Shown here in pieces: positions 38,176 to 46,795 of a DNA stretch of 64,000 bases. Made by a program: the position numbers and the translations under genes. Source of the stretch: Planifilum fulgidum (GTDB lineage: Bacteria; Bacillota; Bacilli; Thermoactinomycetales; DSM-44946); NCBI RefSeq assembly GCF_900113175.1, contig NZ_FOOK01000005.1:107374-171373 (forward strand), given 5' to 3'. Each line of letters opens with the position of its first letter. Within the stretch, counting starts at the first letter, position 1. The notes beneath the pieces are model-generated. The model searched no databases. It saw nothing but the letters and a program-made list of their open reading frames with translations, and had not been told where the DNA came from.

Positions 38176-39369
38176 ATGAGTTTAAAAGTGCTTGTCATAT
38201 CCCACATGTATCCCAATCCGGCCAATCCCATGTCCGGGATATTTGTGCATAATCAGGTGAAAGCCCTCAGGCAGGCCGGAGTGGAGTGTCGGGTGCTTTC
38301 CCCCGTTCCCCGTTTTCCCCTGTATCCCAAATGGCGGGTTTATCGCCGGTTTCCCTCCCAGACGGTGATGGACGGGATTCCGATCCATTATCTGCCGACA
38401 TGGATGTTTCCCGGAGGGATGTTTTTTTCTTCGTACGGCCGGCTGTATTATATGTCCCTGCTTTCGGTTCTGCCGTCGATTCGGAAACGGTTTCCCTTCG
38501 ACCTGATTCATTGTCATACCATTTATCCGGACGGATATGCCGGCGGAATGTTGAAGGCGAAGTTTTCCGTTCCCGTGGTGAGCACGATCCACGGATCGGA
38601 CATCCTCCTGTATCCCCGCCGGAGCCGGGGCGTCTTCCGCAATACGGAGCGGGCGCTTCGGATGAACGACCACATCATCGCGGTGAGCAATCTCTTGATG
38701 AAAGAGGCCCAGCAGGTGGTGGCCGGGGTGGATGTGTCCACCATATACAACGGTTTCGATCCCAGCCGTTTTTATCCCATGGATTCCAAGGCGGCGCGGA
38801 AGAAGCTCGATCTGTCGCTGGAGGAGAAGGTGGCGCTGTTCGTCGGCAATCTGAATCCCGTCAAAGGGCTTCAAGTGCTCCTGAAGGCGTTTTGCCGGGT
38901 GGTGGAGCAGGTGCCCAGAGCCCGCCTGGTGCTGGTGGGAGACGGGCCGCTCCGCTCGGCGCTGAAGCGGCAGGTGCGGGAGTGCAATCTGGAGGAGAAG
39001 GTGACCTTCGCCGGCCGCCGGCCTCACGATGAAATTCCCCTCTGGATCAACAGCAGCGATGTGGTGGTCCTGCCCAGCCTGAGCGAGGGATTCGGCGGAA
39101 TCGTGCTGGAAGCCATGGGGTGCGGGAAACCGGTGGTGACGACCGATGTCGCGGGAGCAGCGGAGATCGTGCAACACCGCAAGACCGGCTATCTGGTGAA
39201 GCCGGAGGATTCCGAGGGCCTGGCCCAGTACATGACCATTTTGCTGAAGGACGAGGGCGGGTTGATCGGCGACATGGGCGAGCGGGCCTATGCCGCCTCC
39301 GGCAACTACACCTGGAAGCAGAACGCCTCCCAGGTCATCGAACTGTACTGCCGATTGTTAAGGCGATGA
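38176..39369 (+). CDS. GT4-family glycosyltransferase
   Basis: A 397-residue retaining glycosyltransferase with GT-B fold. N-terminal domain: VISHMYPNPANPMSGIFVHNQVKAL, HCHTIYPDGYAGG and IHGSDILLYPR. C-terminal domain: FVGNLNPVKGLQVLLKAF, LVGDGPLRSALK and the E-x7-E donor site LSEGFGGIVLEAMGCGKPVV. It lies 33 bp or more after wbpI and probably adds one sugar of the repeat unit on the cytoplasmic face. ATG 38176 or the GTG at 38161 may start it. The acceptor is unknown. Confidence 0.87.
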   Translation: MSLKVLVISHMYPNPANPMSGIFVHNQVKALRQAGVECRVLSPVPRFPLYPKWRVYRRFPSQTVMDGIPIHYLPTWMFPGGMFFSSYGRLYYMSLLSVLPSIRKRFPFDLIHCHTIYPDGYAGGMLKAKFSVPVVSTIHGSDILLYPRRSRGVFRNTERALRMNDHIIAVSNLLMKEAQQVVAGVDVSTIYNGFDPSRFYPMDSKAARKKLDLSLEEKVALFVGNLNPVKGLQVLLKAFCRVVEQVPRARLVLVGDGPLRSALKRQVRECNLEEKVTFAGRRPHDEIPLWINSSDVVVLPSLSEGFGGIVLEAMGCGKPVVTTDVAGAAEIVQHRKTGYLVKPEDSEGLAQYMTILLKDEGGLIGDMGERAYAASGNYTWKQNASQVIELYCRLLRR

Positions 39370-39441
39370 TAAGTTTGCGTGGGATTTTGTTGAAGGGGAT
39401 ACAAAAAAGAGACCATTTATGTTACATTGGAGGGTGAGGTT

Positions 39442-39469
39442 TGTAATCTTTCTGTAACATAAAAGTAAC
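39442..39469 (+). promoter_or_regulatory. WalR/PhoP-like triple direct repeat upstream of wbpB
   Basis: TGTAAT-N5-TGTAAC-N5-AGTAAC, period 11 bp. The first two repeats fit the WalR consensus TGTWAH-N5-TGTWAH exactly; the third has one mismatch. The site ends 37 bp before the wbpB start codon, on the coding strand in WalR orientation. Confidence 0.6.
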
Positions 39470-39506
39470 ACGAGATCATCATCCACGGCTGAAAGAAGGG
39501 GTCCGG

Positions 39507-40529
39507 GTGGTACGATACGGGATTGTGGGATGCGGCCACATCGCCAAAAAACATGTGGACGCCATCGTCGCAACCGAAGGGGCGGAATTGGCGGCCGTCT
39601 GCGACACGGATCCGGCTCGGATCGCTCCCTTTGTCAAAGAGGGCATCCGGGGCTACACCGATTTGGAACAAATGTTGAAAGACGGCGCGGTGGACGTGGT
39701 GTCGATCTGCACTCCCAGCGGTCTGCACGCGGAATTGGCCGTCCGGGCGGCGAAGGCCGGAAAACACGTGGTGGTCGAAAAGCCGATGGCCATGAATCTG
39801 GACGAGGCGGACCGCATGATCGCCGCCTGTGAAAAAAACGGCGTGTTGATGACGGTGGTTCACCCCAACCGCTTTCGCCCTGCGGTGATGGAACTTAAGC
39901 GCCGGATGGAGGAAGGGGCCTTCGGGACCATCGGCCACGCCAATGCCACCGTTCGCTGGAACCGGAACCAGGCCTACTATGACCAGGCGCCCTGGCGCGG
40001 GACCCGGGCCATGGACGGCGGCGTCCTGATGAACCAGGCCATTCACAATCTGGATCTGCTCCTGTGGCTCCTGGGCGAGGTGGAAGAGGTCGCCTCCTAT
40101 CAGGCGACCCGGATTCGCCGGATCGAGGCGGAGGACACTTCCGTGTCGGTGCTTCGCTTCAAAAGCGGAGCCCTGGGGGTGATCGAGGCGGCGGTCACGG
40201 TCTACCCCCGGAACTTGGAGGAGTCCCTCGCCATTTTTGGCGAGAAGGGAACGGCGGTGATCGGAGGCCCGACGGCCAACTGGATCAAAACCTGGCGGTT
40301 TGCCGACTTGACGGAGGAGGAATCCCGGGCAACCATTGCCCGCGTGGAAAAGGATCCGTACGGAGTGCCCGGTCACCGGTGCATCATCGAGGACATGACC
40401 GAAGCGGTCCGGACCGGCAGGAGGCCGAAAATCACCGGGGAGGACGGACGGCGCGCCCTGGAGCTGGCGGTCGCCTGCAATCGGGCGGCGGCTTTCGGCC
40501 GGCCGGTGCGGCTTGATTCGCTCAGATAA
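39507..40529 (+). CDS. wbpB: WbpB/WlbA-type UDP-GlcNAcA 3-dehydrogenase (Gfo/Idh/MocA)
   Basis: NAD(P)-dependent oxidoreductase expected to oxidise C3 of UDP-N-acetyl-glucosaminuronate. Rossmann motif GIVGCGHIAKKHVDA, then the family catalytic lysine in VVVEKPMAMN, and an HPNRF-RPA segment typical of WlbA/WbpB. 340 residues. GTG start after GAAAGAAGGGG. Its position ahead of an aminotransferase, a 6-dehydrogenase and an acetyltransferase gives the pathway order WbpB, WbpE, WbpA, WbpD. Function is inferred from these partners as well as its motifs. Confidence 0.85.
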   Translation: MVRYGIVGCGHIAKKHVDAIVATEGAELAAVCDTDPARIAPFVKEGIRGYTDLEQMLKDGAVDVVSICTPSGLHAELAVRAAKAGKHVVVEKPMAMNLDEADRMIAACEKNGVLMTVVHPNRFRPAVMELKRRMEEGAFGTIGHANATVRWNRNQAYYDQAPWRGTRAMDGGVLMNQAIHNLDLLLWLLGEVEEVASYQATRIRRIEAEDTSVSVLRFKSGALGVIEAAVTVYPRNLEESLAIFGEKGTAVIGGPTANWIKTWRFADLTEEESRATIARVEKDPYGVPGHRCIIEDMTEAVRTGRRPKITGEDGRRALELAVACNRAAAFGRPVRLDSLR

Positions 40530-40560
40530 CCAATCCCAAAAAGGCGGGTGGCAACCACCG

Positions 40561-41673
40561 ATGAATATCCCCTTGATGGATCTGAAGGCCCAATACCGGT
40601 CGATCCGTGAAGAGGTGCTGAAGGCCGTGGAGGGGGTGTTGGAGGGCGGCCGGTATATCCTCGGTCCGGAGGTGAAAGCTCTGGAGGAGGAGGTGGCCGC
40701 CCTTTGCGGTGCGGCCCACGGAGTGGGCGTCGCCAACGGAACCGACGCCCTGGTCCTGACGCTGGATGCCCTCGGGATCGGGCCCGGCGACGAGGTGATC
40801 ACGACGCCCTTCACCTTTTTCGCGACGGCGGAGTCGATTTCCCGGGTGGGAGCCACGCCGGTTTTTGTCGACATTGATCCCGGCACCTTCAACCTGGACG
40901 TTTCAAAGATCAAGGAGGGGATCACCCCCCGAACCAAGGCGATCCTGCCGGTTCACATCTTCGGTCAGCCCGCCGATATGGACGAAGTGACGGCGATCGC
41001 CCGGGAGCACGGTCTGTGGGTCATCGAGGACGCCTGCCAGGCGATCGGGGCGGAGTACCGGGGAAGGAAAGTGGGTTCCCTGGGGCATGCCGCCTGTTTC
41101 TCCTTTTTTCCCACCAAAAACCTGGGCGGGTACGGCGACGGCGGCATGGTCGTCACCGACGACGAATCCCTGGCCCGGAAGCTGCGCAGCCTCCGGGTGC
41201 ACGGCCGCACGCCGGAGTCGAAGTATGTGAACACCAGGATCGGGTACAACAGCCGGCTCGATGAGCTGCAGGCCGCCGTCCTGCGCGTCAAGCTGCGCCG
41301 TCTGGAAAAGTGGAACGAAGCCCGCCGGCGAAAAGCCCGCCTCTACAGCGAACTGCTGCGGGACGTGCCGGTTGAACCCCCCGTGGAAGCGGCGGACCGC
41401 ACCCACATCTACCACCTTTATGTCATCCAGACCGAGGAGCGGGACGCCCTGCTCGCTCACCTGAAGCGGCACGGCATCGCATCCGGCGTCTACTACCCGA
41501 TTCCCCTCCACCTGCAAGAGGTGTACCGCTCCTTGGGGTACGGGGAAGGAAGCCTGCCCCGGGCGGAGACGGCGGCGAAACGGACCTTGGCCCTGCCCCT
41601 CTATCCGGAGATGCCGGAAGAAGCGGTCCGCCGTGTGGCGGAAGTCGTGCGCCGGTTCTTTGAGGGGGGCTGA
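40561..41673 (+). CDS. wbpE: WbpE/WlbC-type UDP-3-keto sugar aminotransferase (DegT/DnrJ/EryC1)
   Basis: PLP aminotransferase that puts an amino group at C3 of the keto sugar made by WbpB. 370 residues. MNIPLMDLKAQYRSIREEV is typical of this branch. The PLP aldimine lysine is in SFFPTKNLGGYGDGG; VIEDACQAIGAEYRG holds the PLP-binding Asp and substrate residues; YNSRLDELQAAVL follows. ATG 40561 after AAAGGCGGGTGG. The end lies 107 bp before wbpA. Confidence 0.88.
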   Translation: MNIPLMDLKAQYRSIREEVLKAVEGVLEGGRYILGPEVKALEEEVAALCGAAHGVGVANGTDALVLTLDALGIGPGDEVITTPFTFFATAESISRVGATPVFVDIDPGTFNLDVSKIKEGITPRTKAILPVHIFGQPADMDEVTAIAREHGLWVIEDACQAIGAEYRGRKVGSLGHAACFSFFPTKNLGGYGDGGMVVTDDESLARKLRSLRVHGRTPESKYVNTRIGYNSRLDELQAAVLRVKLRRLEKWNEARRRKARLYSELLRDVPVEPPVEAADRTHIYHLYVIQTEERDALLAHLKRHGIASGVYYPIPLHLQEVYRSLGYGEGSLPRAETAAKRTLALPLYPEMPEEAVRRVAEVVRRFFEGG

Positions 41674-41780
41674 CGGGCGGAAACGGCTTTCGGGGAAGAA
41701 CCGTTTTATACGGAGAGCGGACCGGATGAGAGGCCCAAAGAGCGTGGCGGACGATTTCGTGGACAAAGGGATGAGGCGAC

Positions 41781-43094
41781 ATGAGCACCGAGGAGTTGCT
41801 CAGGAAAATCGAAGAGAAGACCGCGCTGATCGGGGTGGTCGGCCTCGGCTACGTGGGGCTTCCCTTGGCGGTGGAAAAGGCCAAGGCGGGGTATCCGGTC
41901 ATCGGGTTCGACATCCAAAAGAAGCGGGTCGACATGGTGAATCAAGGCATCAATTACATCGGGGATGTGGTGGATGAGGACCTGAAGGAGCTGGTGCAGC
42001 AGGGGCGGCTGCGGGCGACCACCGATTATTCCCACATCCGGGAAGTGGATGCGGTCGCCATTTGCGTTCCCACCCCCTTGGACAAGTACCAGCAGCCCAA
42101 CATCTCCTATGTGAAGGGGTCGGCCCGCGAAATCGCCAAATACCTCCATCCGGGGATGCTGGTGGTTCTCGAAAGCACGACCTATCCGGGAACGACCGAG
42201 GAGGTGGTCCGGCCGATCCTGGAGGAGACCGGCCTCAAGGTGGGGCGGGATTTCCACCTCGCCTATTCACCGGAGCGAGTGGATCCCGGCAACAAGGTGT
42301 ACAACACGAAAAACACGCCCAAGGTGGTGGGGGGTGTCACGCCGGCCTGCACCCGGGTGGCGGCCATGCTGTACCGTCAGGTGCTGGAGGGGGAAGTGTT
42401 TGAGGTTTCCAGCCCGGCGGTGGCGGAAATGGAGAAGATTCTGGAGAACACCTTCCGCAACATCAACATCGCCCTGGCGAACGAGATGGCCATCCTGTGC
42501 CACAAGATGGGGATCGACATCTGGGAAGTGATTGAGGCGGCCAAGACCAAGCCCTACGGGTTCATGGCCTTTTATCCCGGACCGGGGCTGGGGGGTCACT
42601 GCATTCCCATCGATCCCTTCTACCTCACCTGGAAGGCGCGGGAATACAGATACCACACCCGCCTGATCGAGCTGGCGGGGGAGATCAACAATTACATGCC
42701 GGAGTTCGTCGTCGAGCGGTTGGTGAAAATCCTCAACCGCCACAAGAAGCCGCTTAACGGTTCCCGGGTGCTCCTGCTCGGAGTCGCCTACAAGAGGGAC
42801 ATCGATGACATGCGGGAATCGCCGGTGCTGGAGATCATCCGGCTTCTCGAGGAGTACGGGGCGAGCGTGAGGGTGTGCGATCCGCACATCCCTTCCTTCC
42901 GCGTCGGGGACCGAAAATACCATTGTGAACCGCTCACCCCGGAGCTGCTCGATTGGGCCGACGCGACGGTGATCACCACGGATCACAGCGCGTTCGATTA
43001 CCGGATGATCGCCGACTGCGCCCGGGTGATCTTCGACACGCGCAACGCGATGAAGGGGATCAGCGACATCCGCGGCGATTACGAGAAACTGTGA
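41781..43094 (+). CDS. wbpA: UDP-N-acetyl-D-glucosamine 6-dehydrogenase (WbpA/WecC type)
   Basis: Oxidises C6 of UDP-GlcNAc to the carboxylate by two NAD-dependent steps, first reaction of the pathway. 437 residues. The N-terminal Rossmann motif is GVVGLGYVGLPLA; the thiohemiacetal cysteine lies in GPGLGGHCIPIDPFYL; YSPERVDPGN and LLLGVAYKRDIDDMRESP are conserved. ATG follows GATGAGGCGAC. WbpA is favoured over UDP-glucose or UDP-ManNAc dehydrogenase by length, the STTYPGTTEEV motif and the gene context. Confidence 0.88.
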   Translation: MSTEELLRKIEEKTALIGVVGLGYVGLPLAVEKAKAGYPVIGFDIQKKRVDMVNQGINYIGDVVDEDLKELVQQGRLRATTDYSHIREVDAVAICVPTPLDKYQQPNISYVKGSAREIAKYLHPGMLVVLESTTYPGTTEEVVRPILEETGLKVGRDFHLAYSPERVDPGNKVYNTKNTPKVVGGVTPACTRVAAMLYRQVLEGEVFEVSSPAVAEMEKILENTFRNINIALANEMAILCHKMGIDIWEVIEAAKTKPYGFMAFYPGPGLGGHCIPIDPFYLTWKAREYRYHTRLIELAGEINNYMPEFVVERLVKILNRHKKPLNGSRVLLLGVAYKRDIDDMRESPVLEIIRLLEEYGASVRVCDPHIPSFRVGDRKYHCEPLTPELLDWADATVITTDHSAFDYRMIADCARVIFDTRNAMKGISDIRGDYEKL

Positions 43095-43105
43095 GGCGGT
43101 TTTCC

Positions 43106-43849
43106 ATGAACGTGATACACGATTCCGTGCGCATGGGAGAAAACGTGAAGCTGGGCCCCTTTGCGGTCATCGAAGAGGGAGCGGTTCTGGGGGACGGGGT
43201 GACCGTCGGCCCCCACGTGGTGATCCATGCGGGAACGGTGATCGGATCAAATGTTACCATCTGCGCCGGGGCCGTGCTGGGCCGCTGGCCGAAACCGGCC
43301 AAAACCAGCACCGTCAAAGTGGATCCCGATCTGCCGCCCCTTCGGATCGGGGATGGGGTGACGATCGGGGCCGCCGCGGTTCTCTACCGGGGCAGCCGGA
43401 TCGGACGAAATGTCATGATCGGCGATGCGGCCACCGTCCGGGAAAAATGCACCGTCGGAAACGATGTCGTCATCGGACGGGGGGTGGCCGTGGAGAACCA
43501 GGTGGAAATCGGTGATCGGACCAAGATCCAGACCAATGCGTACATCACCGCCTACACGGTTCTGGAGGATCATGTGTTCATCGCGCCGGGAGTGATCACC
43601 ACCAATGACAATTTCATGGGCCGGACCGAGGAGCGCTTCAAACACATCTCGGGACCGCGGGTGAAGCGGGGGGCCCGTGTCGGGGGAGGAGCCGTTCTCC
43701 TTCCGGGAGTGACGGTGGCCGAGGAGAGCTTCATCGCCGCCGGCGCGGTGGTCAACCGGGACACGGAACCGGGCGTGGTGTACGTGGGCGTTCCGGCGCG
43801 CCCGCTGCGCAAAGTGCCGGATGGGGAGAAACTGGAGCATCAAGATTAG
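43106..43849 (+). CDS. wbpD: WbpD/WlbB-type UDP-sugar 3-N-acetyltransferase (left-handed beta helix)
   Basis: A 247-residue hexapeptide-repeat acyltransferase; many [LIV]GxxxxV-like turns wind a left-handed parallel beta helix (GENVKLGPFAVIEEGAVLGDGV and so on). The ITTNDNFMGR and RGARVGGGAVLLPGV blocks match acetyl-CoA-dependent WbpD-like enzymes, which acetylate the C3 amine made by WbpE. It is longer than Pseudomonas WbpD (about 190) by an N-terminal set of repeats. Starts 12 bp after wbpA with GAGGCGG. Confidence 0.82.
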   Translation: MNVIHDSVRMGENVKLGPFAVIEEGAVLGDGVTVGPHVVIHAGTVIGSNVTICAGAVLGRWPKPAKTSTVKVDPDLPPLRIGDGVTIGAAAVLYRGSRIGRNVMIGDAATVREKCTVGNDVVIGRGVAVENQVEIGDRTKIQTNAYITAYTVLEDHVFIAPGVITTNDNFMGRTEERFKHISGPRVKRGARVGGGAVLLPGVTVAEESFIAAGAVVNRDTEPGVVYVGVPARPLRKVPDGEKLEHQD

Positions 43850-43872
43850 ATAGAAAGGTTTAGGGTGCGGAT

Positions 43873-45336
43873 ATGCTGGCCAAACTGAAACAGCTGTTCT
43901 CTGATTCTGCCGCCTTCGCCATCGCCCAGATGGGAAACAAGCTGGTGGCCTTTCTGCTGATTCCGGTCTACACGAGCTATCTGGATCCGAGCCAATATGC
44001 CGACTGGGGTTTGACCAACACGATCACGATGATCGTCTCCTACCTGTCCATTCTGGGCACGGATGCCGCCCTCGCCTTCTATTATTTCGATGCCAAAGAG
44101 AAGCAGGAACGGCGCGCCTATTTCACGGCGGCCACACTGTTTTCCGCGGGGATCTGCACGCTCTTTCTCATCGTCGCCCTGGGGTTCGGTTCTCCCCTCG
44201 CCCGGGCGCTGTACGGCCGTCCGACGGGGTATGAATATCTCCTGACGCTGGCCATGCTGGCGACGGTGGCATCCATCGTCATCCAGATGAATCTGGCATA
44301 CGCCCGCTACAGCCGAAAAGTGTGGACCTTCAACGCGATGAGCATGAGCTATGTCATCGGCTCGGCGCTGTTGAACGTGGTCTTTTTGAAATACACCGAT
44401 TGGGGAGTCAATGCGATCTTCGTCGGCCAGGTGGTGGCGGGCGCCGCCGTTGCCCTGATTCTGGTCTGGATGTTTCGGAGGGAGTTCACCCGGAGGGTGC
44501 GCTGGGATCACCTGAAGCACCTGCTCCGCTACGGGGCTCCGCTCCTGCCGACCCTTCTCGCCTTTTGGATGATGAACATGCTGAACCGGCCGATGATCAT
44601 CTATTTCGCCTCCCGGGAGGAGGCGGGGCTGTTCGAGGCGGCCTTCCGCTTCGCCAGCGTCATCGCCCTGATCACCGCCGCCTTTCAGCTGGCATGGCGC
44701 CCCTTCGCCATGTCGGTCAAGGACCGGGCGGATGCGCCGCGCATCTACAGTCTGGTGGGGAGAGCCTTTATCGTCGTCGCCGCCCTGGCCATCATGGGTC
44801 TCAGCTTTGTCATCCAGCCGTTGATGGAACTGGCCACCGGGCAGCCGGAGTTTGCCGAGGCTTACCCTTACGTGTGGATGCTCTCCCTGGCGACGGTGCT
44901 CAACACCTTTCACCTGATCGTCGGGGTGGGCCTGCTGATTCACAAGAAAACGCAGGTGATCTCCAAGGTTTTTGTGCTCGCGGCGTTCCTTTACGTGCTG
45001 GGCAACATGGTGGCCATCCCCCTCTTCCGCAACTGGGGGGCGTCGGCCATGGCGATGCTCGCATATCTTTTTATCGTGATCCTCATCCACCGTCGCTCCC
45101 AGGCCACGTATCCCGTCGACTTCCGCATGGGCTCCATCCTGCTGTTCCTTTTGGTCTATCTGGCCGTGATGGCGGGAATCACTTGGATTCAGGTGGACGG
45201 GTGGTCCAATAAGTGGGTCTACTACTTCCTCGGCCTGGCGGTTGTGATTGTCTCCGTCTTTGCGACCGGCATTTTCCGGCTCCAATCCCTCTTCGGGGCC
45301 CTTCACCGGTTGCCGGAGCTTTTGAAAGGGAGGTGA
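43873..45336 (+). CDS. wzx: Wzx-type oligosaccharide flippase
   Basis: A 487-residue MOP-superfamily membrane protein with about 12-14 helices, expected to move the lipid-linked repeat unit across the membrane. N-terminus FAIAQMGNKLVAFLLIPVYTSYLDPSQYADWGL is characteristic of polysaccharide biosynthesis flippases. 7 bp before the polymerase gene. Substrate not inferable beyond context. Confidence 0.87.
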   Translation: MLAKLKQLFSDSAAFAIAQMGNKLVAFLLIPVYTSYLDPSQYADWGLTNTITMIVSYLSILGTDAALAFYYFDAKEKQERRAYFTAATLFSAGICTLFLIVALGFGSPLARALYGRPTGYEYLLTLAMLATVASIVIQMNLAYARYSRKVWTFNAMSMSYVIGSALLNVVFLKYTDWGVNAIFVGQVVAGAAVALILVWMFRREFTRRVRWDHLKHLLRYGAPLLPTLLAFWMMNMLNRPMIIYFASREEAGLFEAAFRFASVIALITAAFQLAWRPFAMSVKDRADAPRIYSLVGRAFIVVAALAIMGLSFVIQPLMELATGQPEFAEAYPYVWMLSLATVLNTFHLIVGVGLLIHKKTQVISKVFVLAAFLYVLGNMVAIPLFRNWGASAMAMLAYLFIVILIHRRSQATYPVDFRMGSILLFLLVYLAVMAGITWIQVDGWSNKWVYYFLGLAVVIVSVFATGIFRLQSLFGALHRLPELLKGR

Positions 45337-45342
45337 AAACCG

Positions 45343-46764
45343 ATGCGTCTTTTCCCCTATTCCGACAAAGGGCATCTTCAAACCCTGTTCGTGATCATGG
45401 TGGCCTTCGCCCTGCTGGGGCCCACTTTCGGAATTCCGGTGACGCCCAATTTCAAGCTCACCCTGTTTCGCGTGACCTTTTTTGTGCTCCTGGGACTCCT
45501 TCTGTTCCAGTGGGCTTTTCGGCACCGTCCGGAAATCGTGCACATGAGCCGGATCCGGTCCCATGTGGGCTTTTTCGCCTTTTGGCTGGCCTACAGCGCC
45601 GTTTCCCTGACCTGGGCCTTGGATCCCGGCCTGGGCGTTCGTTACACGATCTTCCTGTTCATGATGATCACCCTCTGCCTGACCTTTCCCTTTTTCATCC
45701 GGTCGGAGGAGTCTCTGTGGAGGATCTTCCGGACGGTGTTCTGGACCTCGTTCGTCATCGTCGCCTACGGGGTTTTTGAATCGGTCACCCGCATCCATCT
45801 GCCTTCCTCGAGGTATTGGGGACAGGACGCGGCATCGGTCACCTCCGTTTTCACCAACCAGAACGACCTGGCGACCGCCATCACCCTGCTCCTTCCCTTC
45901 CTGGGGCTCGCCCTGTACAGCCTGAGGGGCGGTTTGCGGCAAAAGGGAATGGTTTACCTGGCGATCGTCTTCGCCCTGTACTGCCTGCTGGTGACGGGAT
46001 CCAGGGGCAACACCTTTTTCGCGCTGCCCTTGATGATCGTCGCCTGGCTCGCGACGCTGCCCTTCACCGTGCCCCGGGAGAAGCTACTAAGCTGGCGCAA
46101 TTGGCTGAAGGGGGCCGGGGTGGTCATTTCCATCGCGCTGATCGTGGGCTTTATGTACATGGTCCTTTTCGACGGGGCCACGCGAGGCAAACTGGCCACC
46201 TCCTTCGGCATCCTTTTGGACATTCAGGGGACCACCTGGAATGTGGATGAATGGAACGGACAGCTGGAGGCGGGCGCCGGCACCCAGGGCTTGAGCATCG
46301 TGATCCGCTGGTATCTGCTGATGTACGGGCTGCGCTTTCTGAGGGAGAGCCACTTCATGGGGGTTGGAGCCGGCAATGTGGAGGCCCGCATGGAGGCCTA
46401 CCGTGAGCTGCTGGATAACAAGGTGAACATCCACAACTGGTGGGCGGAGATTCTGGTCAACTTCGGCGTGATCGTCTTTGCCCTGTATGTGGTTTTTTAT
46501 GTCCTCCTCCTGTGGCGCCTGTGGAAGCTGGCGCGGCTGAAAACCTCCCCCCAGGTCAGCCCGTTGGTCCGGTGGGGCGCCCATTCCAGCATGCTGGCCC
46601 TGATCGGCTACCTGTTCGGAGGAATGGTTCCCAGCACGGCGATTCACTTCACGCCGATGTGGATTGTTTACGGGATCGCCCTGGCTGTCGTGGTGGTGGG
46701 TGAACATCAGAAGGCGTGCCGCAATGGAACCGATGGCGGCCCTGCGACTCTTCCCGATCGCTGA
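45343..46764 (+). CDS. wzy: O-antigen ligase/Wzy-type polymerase
   Basis: A 473-residue protein with about 11 membrane helices and a large extracytoplasmic loop before the last helices (about 295-365), as in the Wzy_C / WaaL superfamily. The GVGAGNVEARMEAY region and the YSLVTGSRGN-like arginine (VTGSRGNTFFALP) fit ligase/polymerase catalytic positions. In this locus it most likely polymerises repeat units on undecaprenyl pyrophosphate. GGAGGTG ribosome binding site. Confidence 0.82.
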   Translation: MRLFPYSDKGHLQTLFVIMVAFALLGPTFGIPVTPNFKLTLFRVTFFVLLGLLLFQWAFRHRPEIVHMSRIRSHVGFFAFWLAYSAVSLTWALDPGLGVRYTIFLFMMITLCLTFPFFIRSEESLWRIFRTVFWTSFVIVAYGVFESVTRIHLPSSRYWGQDAASVTSVFTNQNDLATAITLLLPFLGLALYSLRGGLRQKGMVYLAIVFALYCLLVTGSRGNTFFALPLMIVAWLATLPFTVPREKLLSWRNWLKGAGVVISIALIVGFMYMVLFDGATRGKLATSFGILLDIQGTTWNVDEWNGQLEAGAGTQGLSIVIRWYLLMYGLRFLRESHFMGVGAGNVEARMEAYRELLDNKVNIHNWWAEILVNFGVIVFALYVVFYVLLLWRLWKLARLKTSPQVSPLVRWGAHSSMLALIGYLFGGMVPSTAIHFTPMWIVYGIALAVVVVGEHQKACRNGTDGGPATLPDR

Positions 46765-46795
46765 AGGGACGGGGCCCCTGAAAGGGGAGTGAAGG